The position numbers were made by a program, and so were the translations under genes. Below, in pieces: positions 1-11,639 of a stretch of 64,000 nucleotides of DNA; the stretch's first letter is position 1, and each line of letters begins with the position of its first letter. The notes under the pieces are model-generated. The model was given only the letters and a program-made list of their open reading frames with translations, was not told where the DNA came from and did no database searches. This DNA is from Impatiens glandulifera. Lineage: Eukaryota; Streptophyta; Magnoliopsida; Ericales; Balsaminaceae. Location: positions 47,365,771-47,429,770 of the forward strand of contig NC_061869.1 in the NCBI RefSeq assembly GCF_907164915.1, given 5' to 3'.

Positions 1-2704
1 AGTTGTTGGCTGGCTAGGTCCGGACCGAGTGAAGTTGTTGACTGGCTAAGTGAGGACCGTGGAAATTTTTTGGCTGCTAAGTTAGAACGATGGAAGTTGT
101 TGGCTGGCTAAGTGAGGACCGAGTAAAGTTGTTGGCTGGCTAAGTCAGACTGAGGGAAGTTGTTGGCTGGCTTAGTCAGACCGAGGATAGTTGTTGGTTG
201 GCTAAGTGAGGATCGAGGAAAGTTGTTGGTTGACAAAGTCAGACCGAGGTAAGTTGTTGGCCTGCTAAGTCAAGACCGTGGATAGTTGATGGTTGGCTAA
301 GTGAGGACAAAGGAAAGTTGTTGGCTGGCTAGATCAGACCGAGGGAAGTTGTTAGCTGGCTTTGTTAGGACCGAGTGAAGTTGTTGTCTGGCTAAGTGAG
401 GACTGAGGAAAGTTGTTGGTTGGCTAAGTCAGACCGATGGAAGTTGTTGGCTAGCTAAGTGAGGACCGAGGATAGTTGTTGGCTGACCAAGTGAGGACCG
501 AAGAAAGTTGTTGGCTGGCTAGGTCAGACCGAGGGATGTTTTTAGCTGGCTAGGTCAGGACCGAGTGAAGTTGTCGTCTGGCTATGTGATGACCGAGGAA
601 AGTTGTTGGCTGGCTAAGTCAGACCGATGGAAGTTGTTGGCTGGCTAAGTGAGGACCGAGGAAAGTTATTGGCTGGCTAAGTTAGACCGAGGGAAGTTAT
701 TGGCTGGCTAAGTCAAACCAAGGATAGTTGGTTGTTGGCTAAGTGAGGACCGAGGAAATTTTTTGGCTGGCTAAGTCAGACCGAGGTAAGTTGTTGATTG
801 GATAAGTATGGACCAAGGATAGTTGTTGGCTGGCTAAGTGAGGATCGAGGAAAGTTGTTGGCTGACTAGGTCAGGACCGAGTGAAGTTGTTGTCTGGCCA
901 AGTGAGGACCGAGGAAAGTTGTGGGCTGGCTAAGTCAGAACGATGGAAATTTTTGGTTAGCTAAGTGAGGAACGACGAAAGTTGTTGGCTGGCTAAGTCA
1001 AACCGAGGGAAGTTGTTGGCTAGCTAAGTTAGACCAAGGATAGTTGTTGGTTGGCTATGTGAGGACCGAGAAAAGTTGTTGGTTGGCTAAGTGAGGACCG
1101 AGGGAAGTTGTTGGCTAGTTAAGTTAGACCAAGGATAATTGTTGGTTGGCTATGTGAGGACTTAGGAAAGTTGTTGTCTAGCTAAGTCAGACCGATGGAT
1201 GTTTTTGGCTGGCTAAGTGAGGACCGACAAAAGTTGTTGGCTGGCTAAGTAACACTGAGGTAAGTTGTTGGCTAGCTAAGTCAGACAAAGGATAGTTGTT
1301 GGTTGGCTAAGTGAGGACCGAGGATAGTTGTTCGTTGTCTAAGTGAGGACCGAGGAAAGTTGTTGGCTGACTATGTCAAGACCGAGTGAAGTTGTTGTCT
1401 GGCCAAGTGAGGACCGAGGAAAGTTGTTGGCTAGCTAAGTCAGACCGATGGAAATTTTTGGCTAGCTAAGAGAGGACCGACGAAAGTTGTTGGTTGGATA
1501 AGTCAAACCGAGGGAAGTTGTTGGCTAGCTAAGTTAGACGAAGTATAGTTATTGATTTGCTATGTGAGGACCGAGGAAAGTTGTTGGCTGGCTAAGTCAG
1601 ACCGATGGATGTTTTTGGCTGGCTAAGTGAGGACCGACAAAAGTTGTTGGCTTGCTAAGTAACACCAAGGGAAATTGTTGGCTAGATAAGTCAGACCAAG
1701 GATAGTTGTTGGTTGGCTAAGTGAGGACCGAGGATTGTTGTTGGTTGGCTAAGTGAGGACGGAGGAAAGTTGTTGGCTGGCTAGGTCAAGACCGAGTGAA
1801 GTTGTTGTCTGGCCAAGTGAGGACCGAGAAAAGTTGTTGGTTGGCTAAGTCAGACCGATGGAAGTTTTTGGCTGGTTAAGTGAGGACCGACGAAAGTTTT
1901 TGGCTGGCTAAGTCAAACCGAGGGAAGTTGTTGGCTGGCTAGGTCCGGACCGAGTGAATATGTTGGCTGGCTAAGTGAGGACCGAGGAAACTTGTTGGCT
2001 GGCTAAGTCAGGACCGAGGATAGTTGTTGGCTGACTAAGTGAGGACCGAGGAAAGTTGTTGGCTGGCTAGGTCAGTCCGAGGGAAGTTGTTAGATGGCAA
2101 GGTCAGGACCAAGTGAAGTTGTTGTCTAGCTAACTAAGGACCGAGGAAAGTTGTTGGCTGGCTAAGTCTAAAGGATGGAAGTTGTTGGCTGGATAAGTGA
2201 GGACCGAGGAAAGTTGTTGTCTTGTTAAGTCAGACAAAGGGAAGTTGTTGGCTGGCTAAGTTAGACCGAGGATAGTTGTTGGTTGGCTAAGTGAGGACCG
2301 AGGAAAGTTGTTGGATGGCTAAGTCAGACTGAGGTAAGTTGTTGGCTGGCTAAGTGAGGACCGAGGAAAGTTGTTGGTTGGCTAGGTCAGGACCGAGTGA
2401 AGTTGTGGTCTAGCTAAGTGAGGACCGAGGAAAGTTGTTAGCTGGCTAAGCCAGACCGATGGAAGTTTTTTGCTGGCTAAGTGAGGACCGAAGAAAGATG
2501 TTGGCTGGCTAAGTCAAACCGAGGGAAGTTGTTGGCTAGCTAAGTCAAACCAAGGATAGTTGTTGGATAGCTAAGTGAGGACCGAGGATTGTTGTTGGCT
2601 GGCTAAGTGAGGACCGAGGAAATTTGTTGGCTGGCTAAGTCAGACCGAGGGAAGTTGTTGGCTGGCTAAGTGAGGACCAAGGAAAGTTGTTGGCTGGCTA
2701 AGTC
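1..2704. repeat. Minisatellite array, segment A (31/32-bp unit)
   Basis: Tandem units of 31 or 32 bp. Each begins GTTGTTGGCTGGCTAAGT and is completed either by GAGGACCGAGGAAA (32 bp) or by CAGACCGAGGGAA (31 bp); the two kinds are freely interspersed. Units diverge by point changes and small indels. The + strand consensus is G-rich and C-poor (13 G to 4 C in the 32-mer). No open reading frame persists because the unit is not a multiple of three. The segment starts before the window edge and is interrupted at 2705 by an LTR retrotransposon. Confidence 0.95.
2700..2704. repeat. Target-site duplication AAGTC, left of element 1
   Basis: AAGTC immediately precedes the TGTGACAC terminus of the left LTR and recurs at 7741-7745 right after the other LTR. 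Five bp is the size expected for Ty3/gypsy integration. Confidence 0.9.
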
Positions 2705-4227
2705 TGTGACACCCCTGACTCCTAATCTACTTAGACCGAGTGAGGGATGTTTGAAAACGTACACATAAGCGGAAAACATAAACATGTGCGTAAGCGTTTT
2801 GTCATTTATAAAATTGGTGCTACAAAATTTCGATTTATAAAAACAAGACAAGGTCCTTTTCTTATAAAATACAGTTTTAATAATAAACCCAACAAAGGAC
2901 TCGGTCTTCTGCCTTGGTCCCTCCTTTTACACACATCCCTGCACCTTGCCTCACTTCAAGCCTCCATTCACTTGACATAAAAAGACTATGGCTGTGTACC
3001 TACACCACACAAGCATAGTGAGTTTAAAGACCCAACAAATTATAAAAAGATATATAGAATACACTTTTAAAAGCTTCTTTGGATCCATATGCTGGTTTAT
3101 AAAGTGGTTTATCGTAATAATTGTACAGTTACATTCTTGAGCACATATTTGGCCCTTTACAATTCAGAGCTGATCCTGAAAGTTAGGAATCCGGTTTGAG
3201 CACATATTTGGATAGGCACTCCTCGGAGTCTATCCCTAAAGACCACAGCCTGGTTCGACACTTGTCTGTGTTGTTAGGATCTTCCAAAGCTCATCCACGA
3301 AATTCAGTCCCAATAGAAACTTCAGCACATAATTTTGGAATCAGACTACCAGAGCTCATCCTTAGTAACCCTCCTCCCATTCCGTCAATTCTCATACATC
3401 ATTGTTCACAATGATTCCATAAAACGTTTCATACTTTGGATAACAAATCCTTGTTTAGAAAATAGACTCTTGTTTATAAAACAGACCTTCTTTATAAAAG
3501 AGACCTTTCTTTTAGAAAACAACAATTCTTTATAAAAACAGATCCTTCTTTTAGAAAACAGATCATACTTGGTTCTTCATTTAAAGATATGGATGTGCAA
3601 TGAAAACATGCTATAAAAACAGTATGTATAATTTATAGAATATACATGAATTATATAAGCATGTGTGGGTTTCTAAAGAATGTTATAGAAATGTTTTCTT
3701 GCCTTATACTTTGAAGATGCTAAGGATTGATCTTAATATGAAGAGTTACTGTTCTTCAAGGCTTCTAATGGATGTCTTATGATTCTTAGTGAAGAGGAAA
3801 GATGAATTGATATCATTTAATGAATCCATGGTGATGCATATATATATATATATATAAAGACCTAAGGTCGGTTATGGCAACATGAGGTGGTATCTTGCTA
3901 ATTAAGATTGCAAGGCATGGGTATATCTAGCATGAGGTGGATACTTAATCATTAAAGGTGTTGGTAATAGGCTTGTCATAGCATGGGGAAGATACTTTAC
4001 TAATGTAGAGGGCTTGTCACCTGCTGGTCATAAGCATGTGATTAATAAAAAGGTGATAAAGGGCCTGGTCACCTACTTGTCATGGCATGGGTTAAATAAA
4101 ATTGGCTGGTCACCTACTTGTCAATAAAAGGTGATGAAGAGGGTTGGTCACCTACTTGTCATAGCATGGGTGGGTGAAGCATGAGGTGGATAACTTAGTA
4201 CTTAAGATAACAAAGCATGGTAAGATC

Positions 4228-4675
4228 TTAGCATGATGTGGCTAAGCATGAGGTGGCTAATCATGAGGTGGTTAAGCATGAGGTGGATAAACATGAGTTG
4301 TATTAAGCATGAGGTGTATTTAAGCATGAAGTGGCTAAGCATGAGGTGGCTAAGCATGAGGTGTATTAAGCATGAGGTGTATTTAAGCATGAAAGGCTAT
4401 GCATGAGGTGTATTAAGCATGAGGTGTATTAAGCATGAGGTGTATTTAAGCATGAGGTGGTTAAGCATGATGTGTATTAAGCATGAGGTGTATTTAAGCA
4501 TGAGGTGGCTAAGCATGAGGTGGCTAAGCATGAGGTGTATTAAGCATAGGTGTATTAAGCATGAGGTGGCTAAGCATGAGGTGTATTTAAGTATTAGGTG
4601 TATTTAAGCATGAGGTGTATTTAAGCATGAGGTGGCAAAGCATGAGGTGGCAAAGTATGAGGAGGCAAAGCAAAG
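4228..4675. repeat. AAGCATGAGGTG tandem array inside element 1 left LTR
   Basis: More than twenty short units of about 15-17 bp, built on AAGCATGAGGTG followed by GCT or TATT. Open frames here, such as repeats of M-R-C-I-K-H-E-V, are by-products of the repeat and not genes. The matching array in the other LTR (6864-7279) has a different unit order. Confidence 0.9.
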
Positions 4676-4688
4676 CAAGGGTATAAGT

Positions 4689-5060
4689 CTCGGTTGGATC
4701 TCTCGGTCGGACTCCCTCGGTCAGACCCTATCGGTCGGACCCTCTCGGTCGGACCCTATCGATCGAACCCTTTCGGAAGTGACATACATTTCTCTCGGTC
4801 TTCTCGGTCTTAACCCATATATTCACGGTCATAACACATATTTATCGGTCCTAACACATATATGCTCGGTCCTAACACATAAATACTCGGTCCTAACACA
4901 TATTTCTCGGCCCTGACCCATATTTCTCGGTCCTAACACATATTCCTTGGCCCAGACACATATTTCACGGCCCTAACACATATATTCTCTGCCCAAACAC
5001 ATAAATAATCGATATTAACACATTAATCATCGGTCCTAAGTCTCAGATTTGCCTCGGTAC
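4689..5060. repeat. CTCGGTC-rich short repeats in element 1 left LTR
   Basis: First a block of CTCGGTCGGACCC-type units (4689-4780), then about a dozen roughly 20-bp units of the CTCGGTCCTAACACATATTT type. The CGGTC/GACCG core is the same as the core of the surrounding minisatellite on its opposite strand. Confidence 0.85.
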
Positions 5061-5138
5061 TAATTTCTAATCACAATGGTGTTTTGTCTTGGCCAGGACC
5101 GAAGGCATTCGGTCAAATATACGGTTTAGGGTGTGACA

Positions 5139-5160
5139 ATTCTACCCCCACTTAAAGGAA
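5139..5160 (-). other. Polypurine tract of element 1
   Basis: On the minus strand, AAGTGGGGGTAGAAT abuts the LTR terminus, preceded by the ATTTCGAGGACGAAATT motif that often sits before the 3' LTR of plant gypsy elements. It fixes the element orientation as minus. Confidence 0.8.
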
Positions 5161-5320
5161 TTTCGTCCTCGAAATTAAACTTATTTAGCACTATTTAGGC
5201 AGTTTTAATGAAAACAGTTTCATGATGAACTTTATTTAAAACAATTTATCAACCTGAAGGTGAGCTCTTGGAGGTGTAATTGCAGGAGCATGTGTGAAAG
5301 TACTAAGGTTCGGAACCGTT
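5161..5320 (-). other. Residual interior of element 1
   Basis: About 160 bp of non-coding sequence between PPT and PBS. The PBS-proximal half (5250-5320) aligns by eye with the leader of element 2 (22940-23012), sharing AACCTGAAGG, TTGCAGGAGCA and GTGTG blocks. The whole gag-pol region is absent. Confidence 0.75.
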
Positions 5321-5332
5321 GCTCTGATAACA
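5321..5332 (-). other. Primer-binding site of element 1
   Basis: The minus strand reads TGTTATCAGAGC two bases inside the LTR. This is one base off TGGTATCAGAGC, the plant initiator tRNA-Met complement found in elements 2 and 3. Confidence 0.8.
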
Positions 5333-6863
5333 ATTGTGACACCCCTGACTCCTAATCTACTTAGACCGAGTGAGGTATGTTTGAAAACGTACATACATAA
5401 GTGGAAAAACAGAAACATGTACGGAAGTGTTTTGTCATTTATAAAAGTGGTGCTACAAAATTTCGGTTTATAAAAACAAGACAAGGTCCTTTGCTTATAA
5501 AATACAGACTTTTAATAATAGACCCAACAAAGGACTCGGTCTTCTACCTTGGTCCCTCCTTTCACACACATCCCTGCACCTTGCCCCACTCCAAGCCTCC
5601 CTTCACTTGACATAAAAAGTCTATGGCTGTGTACCTACACCACACAAGCATAGTGAGTCTAAAGACCCAACAAGTTATAAAAAGATTTATAGAAAATACT
5701 TTTAAAAGCTTCTTTGGATCCATATGCTAGTTTATAAAGTGGTTTATCGTAATGATTGTACAGTTACATTCTTGAGCACATATTTGTCCCTTTACAATTC
5801 AGAGTTGATCCTGAAAGTTAGGAATCCGGTTTGAGCACATATTTGGATAGGCACTCTTCGAAGTCTATCCCTAAAGACCACAACCTAGTTCGACACTTGT
5901 CTGTGTGGGTAGGATCTTCCAGAGCTCATCCCCAAAGTCCAGTCCCAATAGAAACTTCAGCACATAATTTTGGAATCAGACTACCAGAGCTCATCCTGAG
6001 TAGCCCTCTTCCCATTCCGTCAATTCTCATACATCATTGTACACAATGATTCCATAAAACGTTTCATACTCTGGATAACAGATCATTGTTTAGAAAACAG
6101 ACCCTTGTTTATAAAACAGACCTTCTTTATAAAAGAGACTCTTCTTTTAGAAAACAACCATTCTTTATCAAAATAAAGGTACTTGGTTCATCATTTAAAG
6201 ATATGGATAAGAAATGAAAACATGCAATAAAAATAGTATGTATAATTTATAGAATATACATGAATTATATAAGCATGTGTGGATTTCTAAAGAATGATAT
6301 AGAAAGATTTTCTTACTTTATACTTTGAAGATGCTAAGGATTGATCTTAATATGAAGAGTTGATGTTCTTCAAGGCTTGTAATGGATGTCTTATGATTCT
6401 TAGTGAAGAGGAAAGATGAATTGATATCATTTAATGAATCCATGGTGATGCATATATATATATATATATATATATAAAGATATAAGATCGGTTATGGCAA
6501 CATGAGGTGGTATCTTGCTAATTAAGATTGCAAGGCATTGGTATATCTAGCATGAGGTGGATACTTAATCAATAAGGGTGTTGGTAATAGGCTTGTCATA
6601 TCATGGGGAAGATACTTTACTAATGTAGAGGGTTTGTCACCTACTGGTCATAAGCATGTGATTAATAAAAGGGTGATGAAGGGGCTGGTCACCTACTTGT
6701 CATTGCATGGGTTAAATAAAAAGGGCTGGTCACCTACTTGTCATGGCATGAGTTTAATAAAAGGTGATGAAGAGAGCTGGTCACCTACTTGTCATAGCAT
6801 GGGTGGGTGAAGCATGAGGTGGATAACTTAGTACTTAAGATAACAAAGAATGGTAAGATCCTA

Positions 6864-7279
6864 GCATGATGTGGCTAAGCATGAGGTGACTAAGCATGAG
6901 ATGGTTAAGCATGAGGTGGCTAAGCATGAGGTGTATTAAGCATGAGGTGTATTTATGCATGAGGTGGCTAAGCATGAGGTGGCTAAGCATGAGGTGTATT
7001 AAGCATGAGGTGTATTTAAGCATGAGGTGGCTAAGCATGAGGTGTATTAAGCATGAGGTGTATTAATCAAGAGGTGTATTTAAGCATGAGGTGTATTAGC
7101 ATAAGGTGTATTTAAGCATGAGGTGGTTAAGCATGAAGTGGCTAAGCATCAGATGTATTAAACATGAGGTATATTAAGCATGAGGTGGCTAAGCATGAGG
7201 TGTCTAAGCATGAGGTGTATTTAAGCATGAGGTGTATTTAAGCATGAGGTGGCAAAGCATGAGGGGGAAAAGCAAAGCA
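6864..7279. repeat. AAGCATGAGGTG tandem array inside element 1 right LTR
   Basis: Counterpart of 4228-4675: about 15-17-bp units of AAGCATGAGGTG plus GCT or TATT. Unit number and order differ from the left LTR. Confidence 0.9.
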
Positions 7280-7290
7280 AGGGTAAAATT

Positions 7291-7661
7291 CTCGATCGGA
7301 TCTCTCGGTCGGACTCCCTCGGTCAGACCCTATTGGTGGGACCCTCTCGGTCGGACCCTATCGGTCGGATTCTATCGATCGTGACATACATTTCTCTCGG
7401 TATTCTCGGTGCTAAAACATATATTCACAGTCATAACACATATTTATCGATCCTAAAACATATATGCTCTGTCCTAACACATATATACTCGGTCCTAACA
7501 AATATTTCTCGACCCTGACCCATATTTCTCGGCCCTGAAACATATTCCTAGGCCCAGACACATATTTCTCGGCCCTAACACATATTTTCTCGGCCCAAAC
7601 ACATAAATCGTCGATAATAACACTTAAAGCATCGGTCCTAAGCCTCAGATTTGCCTCGGTA
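7291..7661. repeat. CTCGGTC-rich short repeats in element 1 right LTR
   Basis: Counterpart of 4689-5060 with the same CTCGGTCGGAC block followed by about 20-bp CGGTCCTAACACATAT units, several mutated to CGGCCC. Confidence 0.85.
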
Positions 7662-10600
7662 CTAATTTCCAATCACAAGGGTGTTTGGTCTTTGTCATGA
7701 CCGAAGGCATTCGGTCAAATATTCATTTTAGGATTTGACAAAGTCAGGCAGAGGAAATTTGTTGGTTGGCTAAGTCGGGACCGAGGATAGTTGTTGGCTG
7801 GCTAAGTGAAGACCGAGGAAAGTTGTTGGTTGGCTAGGTCAGACCGAGGGAAGTTGTTAGCTGGCTAGGTTAGGACCGAGTGAAGTTGTTGTCTGGTTAA
7901 GTGGTGACCGAGGAAATTTTTTGGCTGGCTAATGCAGACCGATTGAAATTTTTGGCTGGCTAAGTGAGGACCGAGGAAATTTGTTGGCTGGCTAAGTTAG
8001 GACCGTGGATAGTTGTTGGCTGACTAAGTGAGGACTGAGGAAAGTTGTTGGCTGACTAGTGATGACAGAGGAATGTTAATGGCTGATTAAGTGTGGACCG
8101 AGGGAAGTTGTTGTTTGGATAAGTGAGGACCGAGGAAAGTTGTTGGCTCGCAAGGTCAGACCGATGGAAGTTGTTGGTTGTCTAAGTGAGGACCGAGGAA
8201 AGTTTGGCTGTCTAAGTGAGGACAGAGGAAAGTTGTTAGCTGGCTAGGTCAGACCGAGGGAAGTTTTAGCTGGCTAGGTCAAGACCGAGTGAAGTTGTTT
8301 TCTAGCTAGGTGAGGACCGAGGAAAGTTGTTGGCTGGCTAAGTGAGAACGATGGAAGTTTTTGGCTGGCTAAGTGAGGACAAATGAAAGTTGTTGGCTGG
8401 CTAAGTCAAATCGAGGGAAGTTGTTGGCTAGTTAAGTCAGACCAAGGATAGTTGTTGGTTGGCTAAGTGAGGACCGAGGATTGTTGTTGGCTGGCTAAGT
8501 GAGGACCGATGAAAGTTGTTGGCTGGCTAAGTCAGACCGATGGAGGTTTTTGGTTGGCTAAGTGAGGACCGAGGAAAGTTGTTGACTGGCTAAGTCAGAC
8601 CGAGGGAGGTTGTTAGCTGGCTATGTCTAGACCGAGTGAAGTTGTTGGCTGGCTAAGTGAGGACCGATGAAAGTTGTTGGCTGGCTAAGTCAGGACCGAG
8701 GATAGTTGTTGGGAAACTAAGTGAGGACCGAGGAAAGTTGTTGGATGACTAAGTAAGGACCGAGGAAAGTTGTTGGTTGGCTAGGTTAGACCGAGGGAAG
8801 TTGTGAGTTGGCAAGGTACGGACCAAGTGAAGTTGTTGTCTGGCAAAGTGAGGACCCAGGAAAGTTGTTGGCTGGCTAAGTCTAGCGGTTGGAAGTTGTT
8901 GGCTGGCTAAGTGAGGACTGAGGAAAGTTGTTGTCTTGCTAAGTCAGACCGAGGGAAGTTGTTCGCTTGCTATGTCAGACCGAGGATAGTTGTTTGGTTG
9001 GCTTAGTGAGAACCGAAGAATGTTTTTGGCTGGCTAAGTCAGACCGAGGTAAGTTGTTGGCTGGCTAAGTTAGGACCGAGGATAGTTGTTGACTGGCTAA
9101 GTGAGGACCGAGGAAAGTTGTTGGCTGGCTAGGTCAGGACTGTGTGAAGTTGTTGTCTTGCTAAGTGAGGACCGAGGAAAGTTGTTGGCTGGTTAGATCA
9201 GACCGATGAAAGTTTTTGGCTGGCTAAGTGAGGACGGAGGAAAGTTGTTGGCTGGCTAAGTCAAACTGAGGGAAGTTGTTGGCTAGCTAAGTCAGACCAA
9301 GGATAGTTGTTGGATGGTTAAGTGAGGACCGAGGATTATTGTTGGCTGGCTAAGTGAGGACCGAGGAAAGTTGTTGGCTAGCTAAGTTAGACCGAGGGAA
9401 GTTGTTGGCTGGCTAAGTGAGGACCGAGGAAAGTTGTTGGCTGGCTAAGTTAGACCGAGGAAAGTTGTTGGTTGGCTAAGTCAGATCGAGGTAAGTTGTT
9501 GGATGGCTAAGTCGGGACCGAGGATAGTTGTTGGCTGGCTAAGTGCGGACCGAGGAAAGTTGTTGGTTGCTAGGTCAGACCGAAGGAAATTGTTATCTGG
9601 CTAGGTTAGGACCAAGTTAAGTTGTTGGCTGGTAAAGTGAGGACCGAGGAAAGTTGTTGCCTGGCTAAGTCAGACCGATGGAAGTTGTTGGCTGGCTAAC
9701 TGAGGACCGAGTAAATTTGTTGTCTGGGTAAGTCAGGCCCGAGGATAGTTGTTAGCTGACTAAGTGAGGACCTAGGATAGTTGTTAGCTGACTAAGTGAG
9801 GACCGAGGAAAGTTGTTGGCTGACTAGTGATGACCGCGGAAAGTTGTTGGCTAATTAAGTGAGGACCGAGGGAAGTTGTTAGCTGGCTAGGTCAGGACCG
9901 AGGGAAATTGTTGTCTTGCTAAGTGAGGACCGAGGAAAGTTGTTGGCTGGCAAGGTCAGACCGATGGAAGTTATTGACTAGCTAAGTGAGGACCGTGGAA
10001 AGTTGTTGGCTGGCTAAGTGAGGACCGAGGAAAGTTTTTGGCCAAATAAGTCAGGACCGAGGCAAGTTGTTGGCTGACTAAGTGATGACCAAGGAAAGTT
10101 GTTGGCTGACTAAGTGAGGATCGAGGAAAGTTGTTGGCTGGATAGGTCAGACCCAGGAAGTTGTTAGCTGGATAGGTGAGGACCGAAGCAAGTTGTTGGC
10201 TGACTAAGTGATGATCAGGGAAAGTTGTTGGCTTGCTAAGTGAGGACCGAGGGAAGTTGTTGACTGGCTAAGTCAAACCGAGGGACGTTGTTGGCTTGCT
10301 AAGTCAGACCAAGGATAATTGTTGGCTGGCTAAGTGAGGACCGAGGATTGTTGTTGACTTGCTAAGTGAGGACCGAGGAAAGATGTTGGCTGACTTAGTC
10401 AGACCAAGGGAAGTTGTTGGCTGGCTAATTGAGGACCGAGGAAAGTTGTTGGTTGGCTAAGTCACACCGAGGGAAGTTGTTGGAGGGCTAAGTCAGACCG
10501 AGGATAGTTGTTGGCTGGCTAAGTGAGGACCGAGGAAAGTTGTTGGCTAGCTAAGTCAGACCGAGATAAGTTGTTGGCTAGCTAAGTCAGACCGAGGATT

Positions 10601-11639
10601 GTTGTTGGTTTGCAAAGTGAGGACCGAGGAAAGTTGTGGGCTGGCTATGTCAGGCCGAGGGAAGTTGTTGGCTGGCTCAGTCAGATAGAGGATAGTTGTT
10701 GGCTGGCTAAGTCAAACCAAGGATAATTGTTGGCTGGCTAAGTGAGGACCGATGATTGTTGTTGGTAGGCTAAGTGAGGACCGAGGAAAGTTGTTGACTG
10801 ACTTAGTGAGGACCGAGGAATGTGGTTGGATGGCTAAGTCAGACCGAGGGAAGTTGTTGGCTTGCTAGGTCAGGATCGAGTGAAGTTGTTGGTTGGCTAA
10901 ATGAGGACCGAGGAAAGTTGTTGGCTGGCTAAGTGAGACCGATGGAAGTTGTTGGCTGGCTAAGTGAGGACCGAGGAATGTTGTTGGCTGGCTAAGTCAG
11001 ACCGAGGGAAATTGTTGGTGGCTAATTTAGACCGAGGATAGTTGTTGGCTGGCTAAGTGAGGACCGAGTAAAGTTGTTGGCTAGCTAAGTCAGACCGATG
11101 GAAGTTGTTGGTTGCCTAAGTGAGGACAGAGGGAAGTTGTTGGCTGGCTAAGTCAGACCAAGGATGATTGTTGGCTGGCTAAGTGAGGACTGAGGATTGT
11201 TGTTCGCAGGCTAAGTGAGGACCAATGAAGGTTGTTGGCTGGCTAAGTCAGACCGAGGGAAGTTGTTGGCTGGCTAAGTGAGGACAGAGGTTAGTTGTTG
11301 GCTGCTAAGTCATGACCGAGGATAGTTGTTGGTTGGCTAAGTGTGGACCGCGCAAAGTTGTTGGCTGGCTAGGTCAGACCGAGGGAAGTTGTTAGATGGC
11401 TAGGTAAGGACCGAGTGAAGTTGTTGTCTGGATAAGTGAGGACCGAGGAAAGTTGTTGGCTAGCTAAGTCAGACCGATGGAAGTTGTTGATTGCCTAAGT
11501 GAGGACCGAGGGAAGTTGTTGGCTAGCTAAGTCAGACCAAGGATAATTGTTGGCTAGCTAAATGAGGACCGAGGATTGTTGTTGGCTGGCTTAGTGAGGA
11601 CCGAGGAAAGTTGTTGGTTGGCTAAGTCAGACCGAGGGA

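Larger units (their letters stand above)
2705..5138 (-). repeat. Element 1 left LTR (3' LTR in element orientation)
   Basis: 2434 bp, starting TGTGACACCC and ending GGGTGTGACA on the + strand. It matches 5335-7740 along its length with substitutions and indels. It contains an (AT)n tract at about 3840-3856, a block of GGTCACCTACTTGTCAT-type repeats at about 4010-4165, a 15-17-bp repeat array and a CGGTC-rich array. Confidence 0.93.
2705..7740 (-). mobile_element. Element 1: non-autonomous Ty3/gypsy LTR retrotransposon
   Basis: Two direct repeats (2705-5138 and 5335-7740) with TG...CA-type ends flank only 196 bp. That interior retains a primer-binding site next to the right LTR and a polypurine tract next to the left LTR, so the element reads on the minus strand. 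No gag or pol coding is present. LTR ends and interior edges resemble element 2 (shared ACTTAGACCGAGTG near the LTR end, and similar sequence beside the PBS), so it is probably a deletion derivative of that lineage mobilised in trans. It lies in the minisatellite with a perfect AAGTC target duplication. Confidence 0.9.
5335..7740 (-). repeat. Element 1 right LTR (5' LTR in element orientation)
   Basis: 2406 bp, starting TGTGACACCC and ending GGATTTGACA, so the terminal GTGTGACA is degraded by one base. An (AT)n tract at about 6452-6475 sits where element 2 has its TATA box on the minus strand. Carries the same internal arrays as the left copy. Confidence 0.92.

Noticed and set aside
4202..4916. 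Open frames of 60-94 codons with M-R-C-I-K-H-E-V or L-M-L-S-H-L repeats
   Set aside because: They are translations of the AAGCATGAGGTG minisatellite inside the LTR; frame openness follows from the repeat, not from selection.
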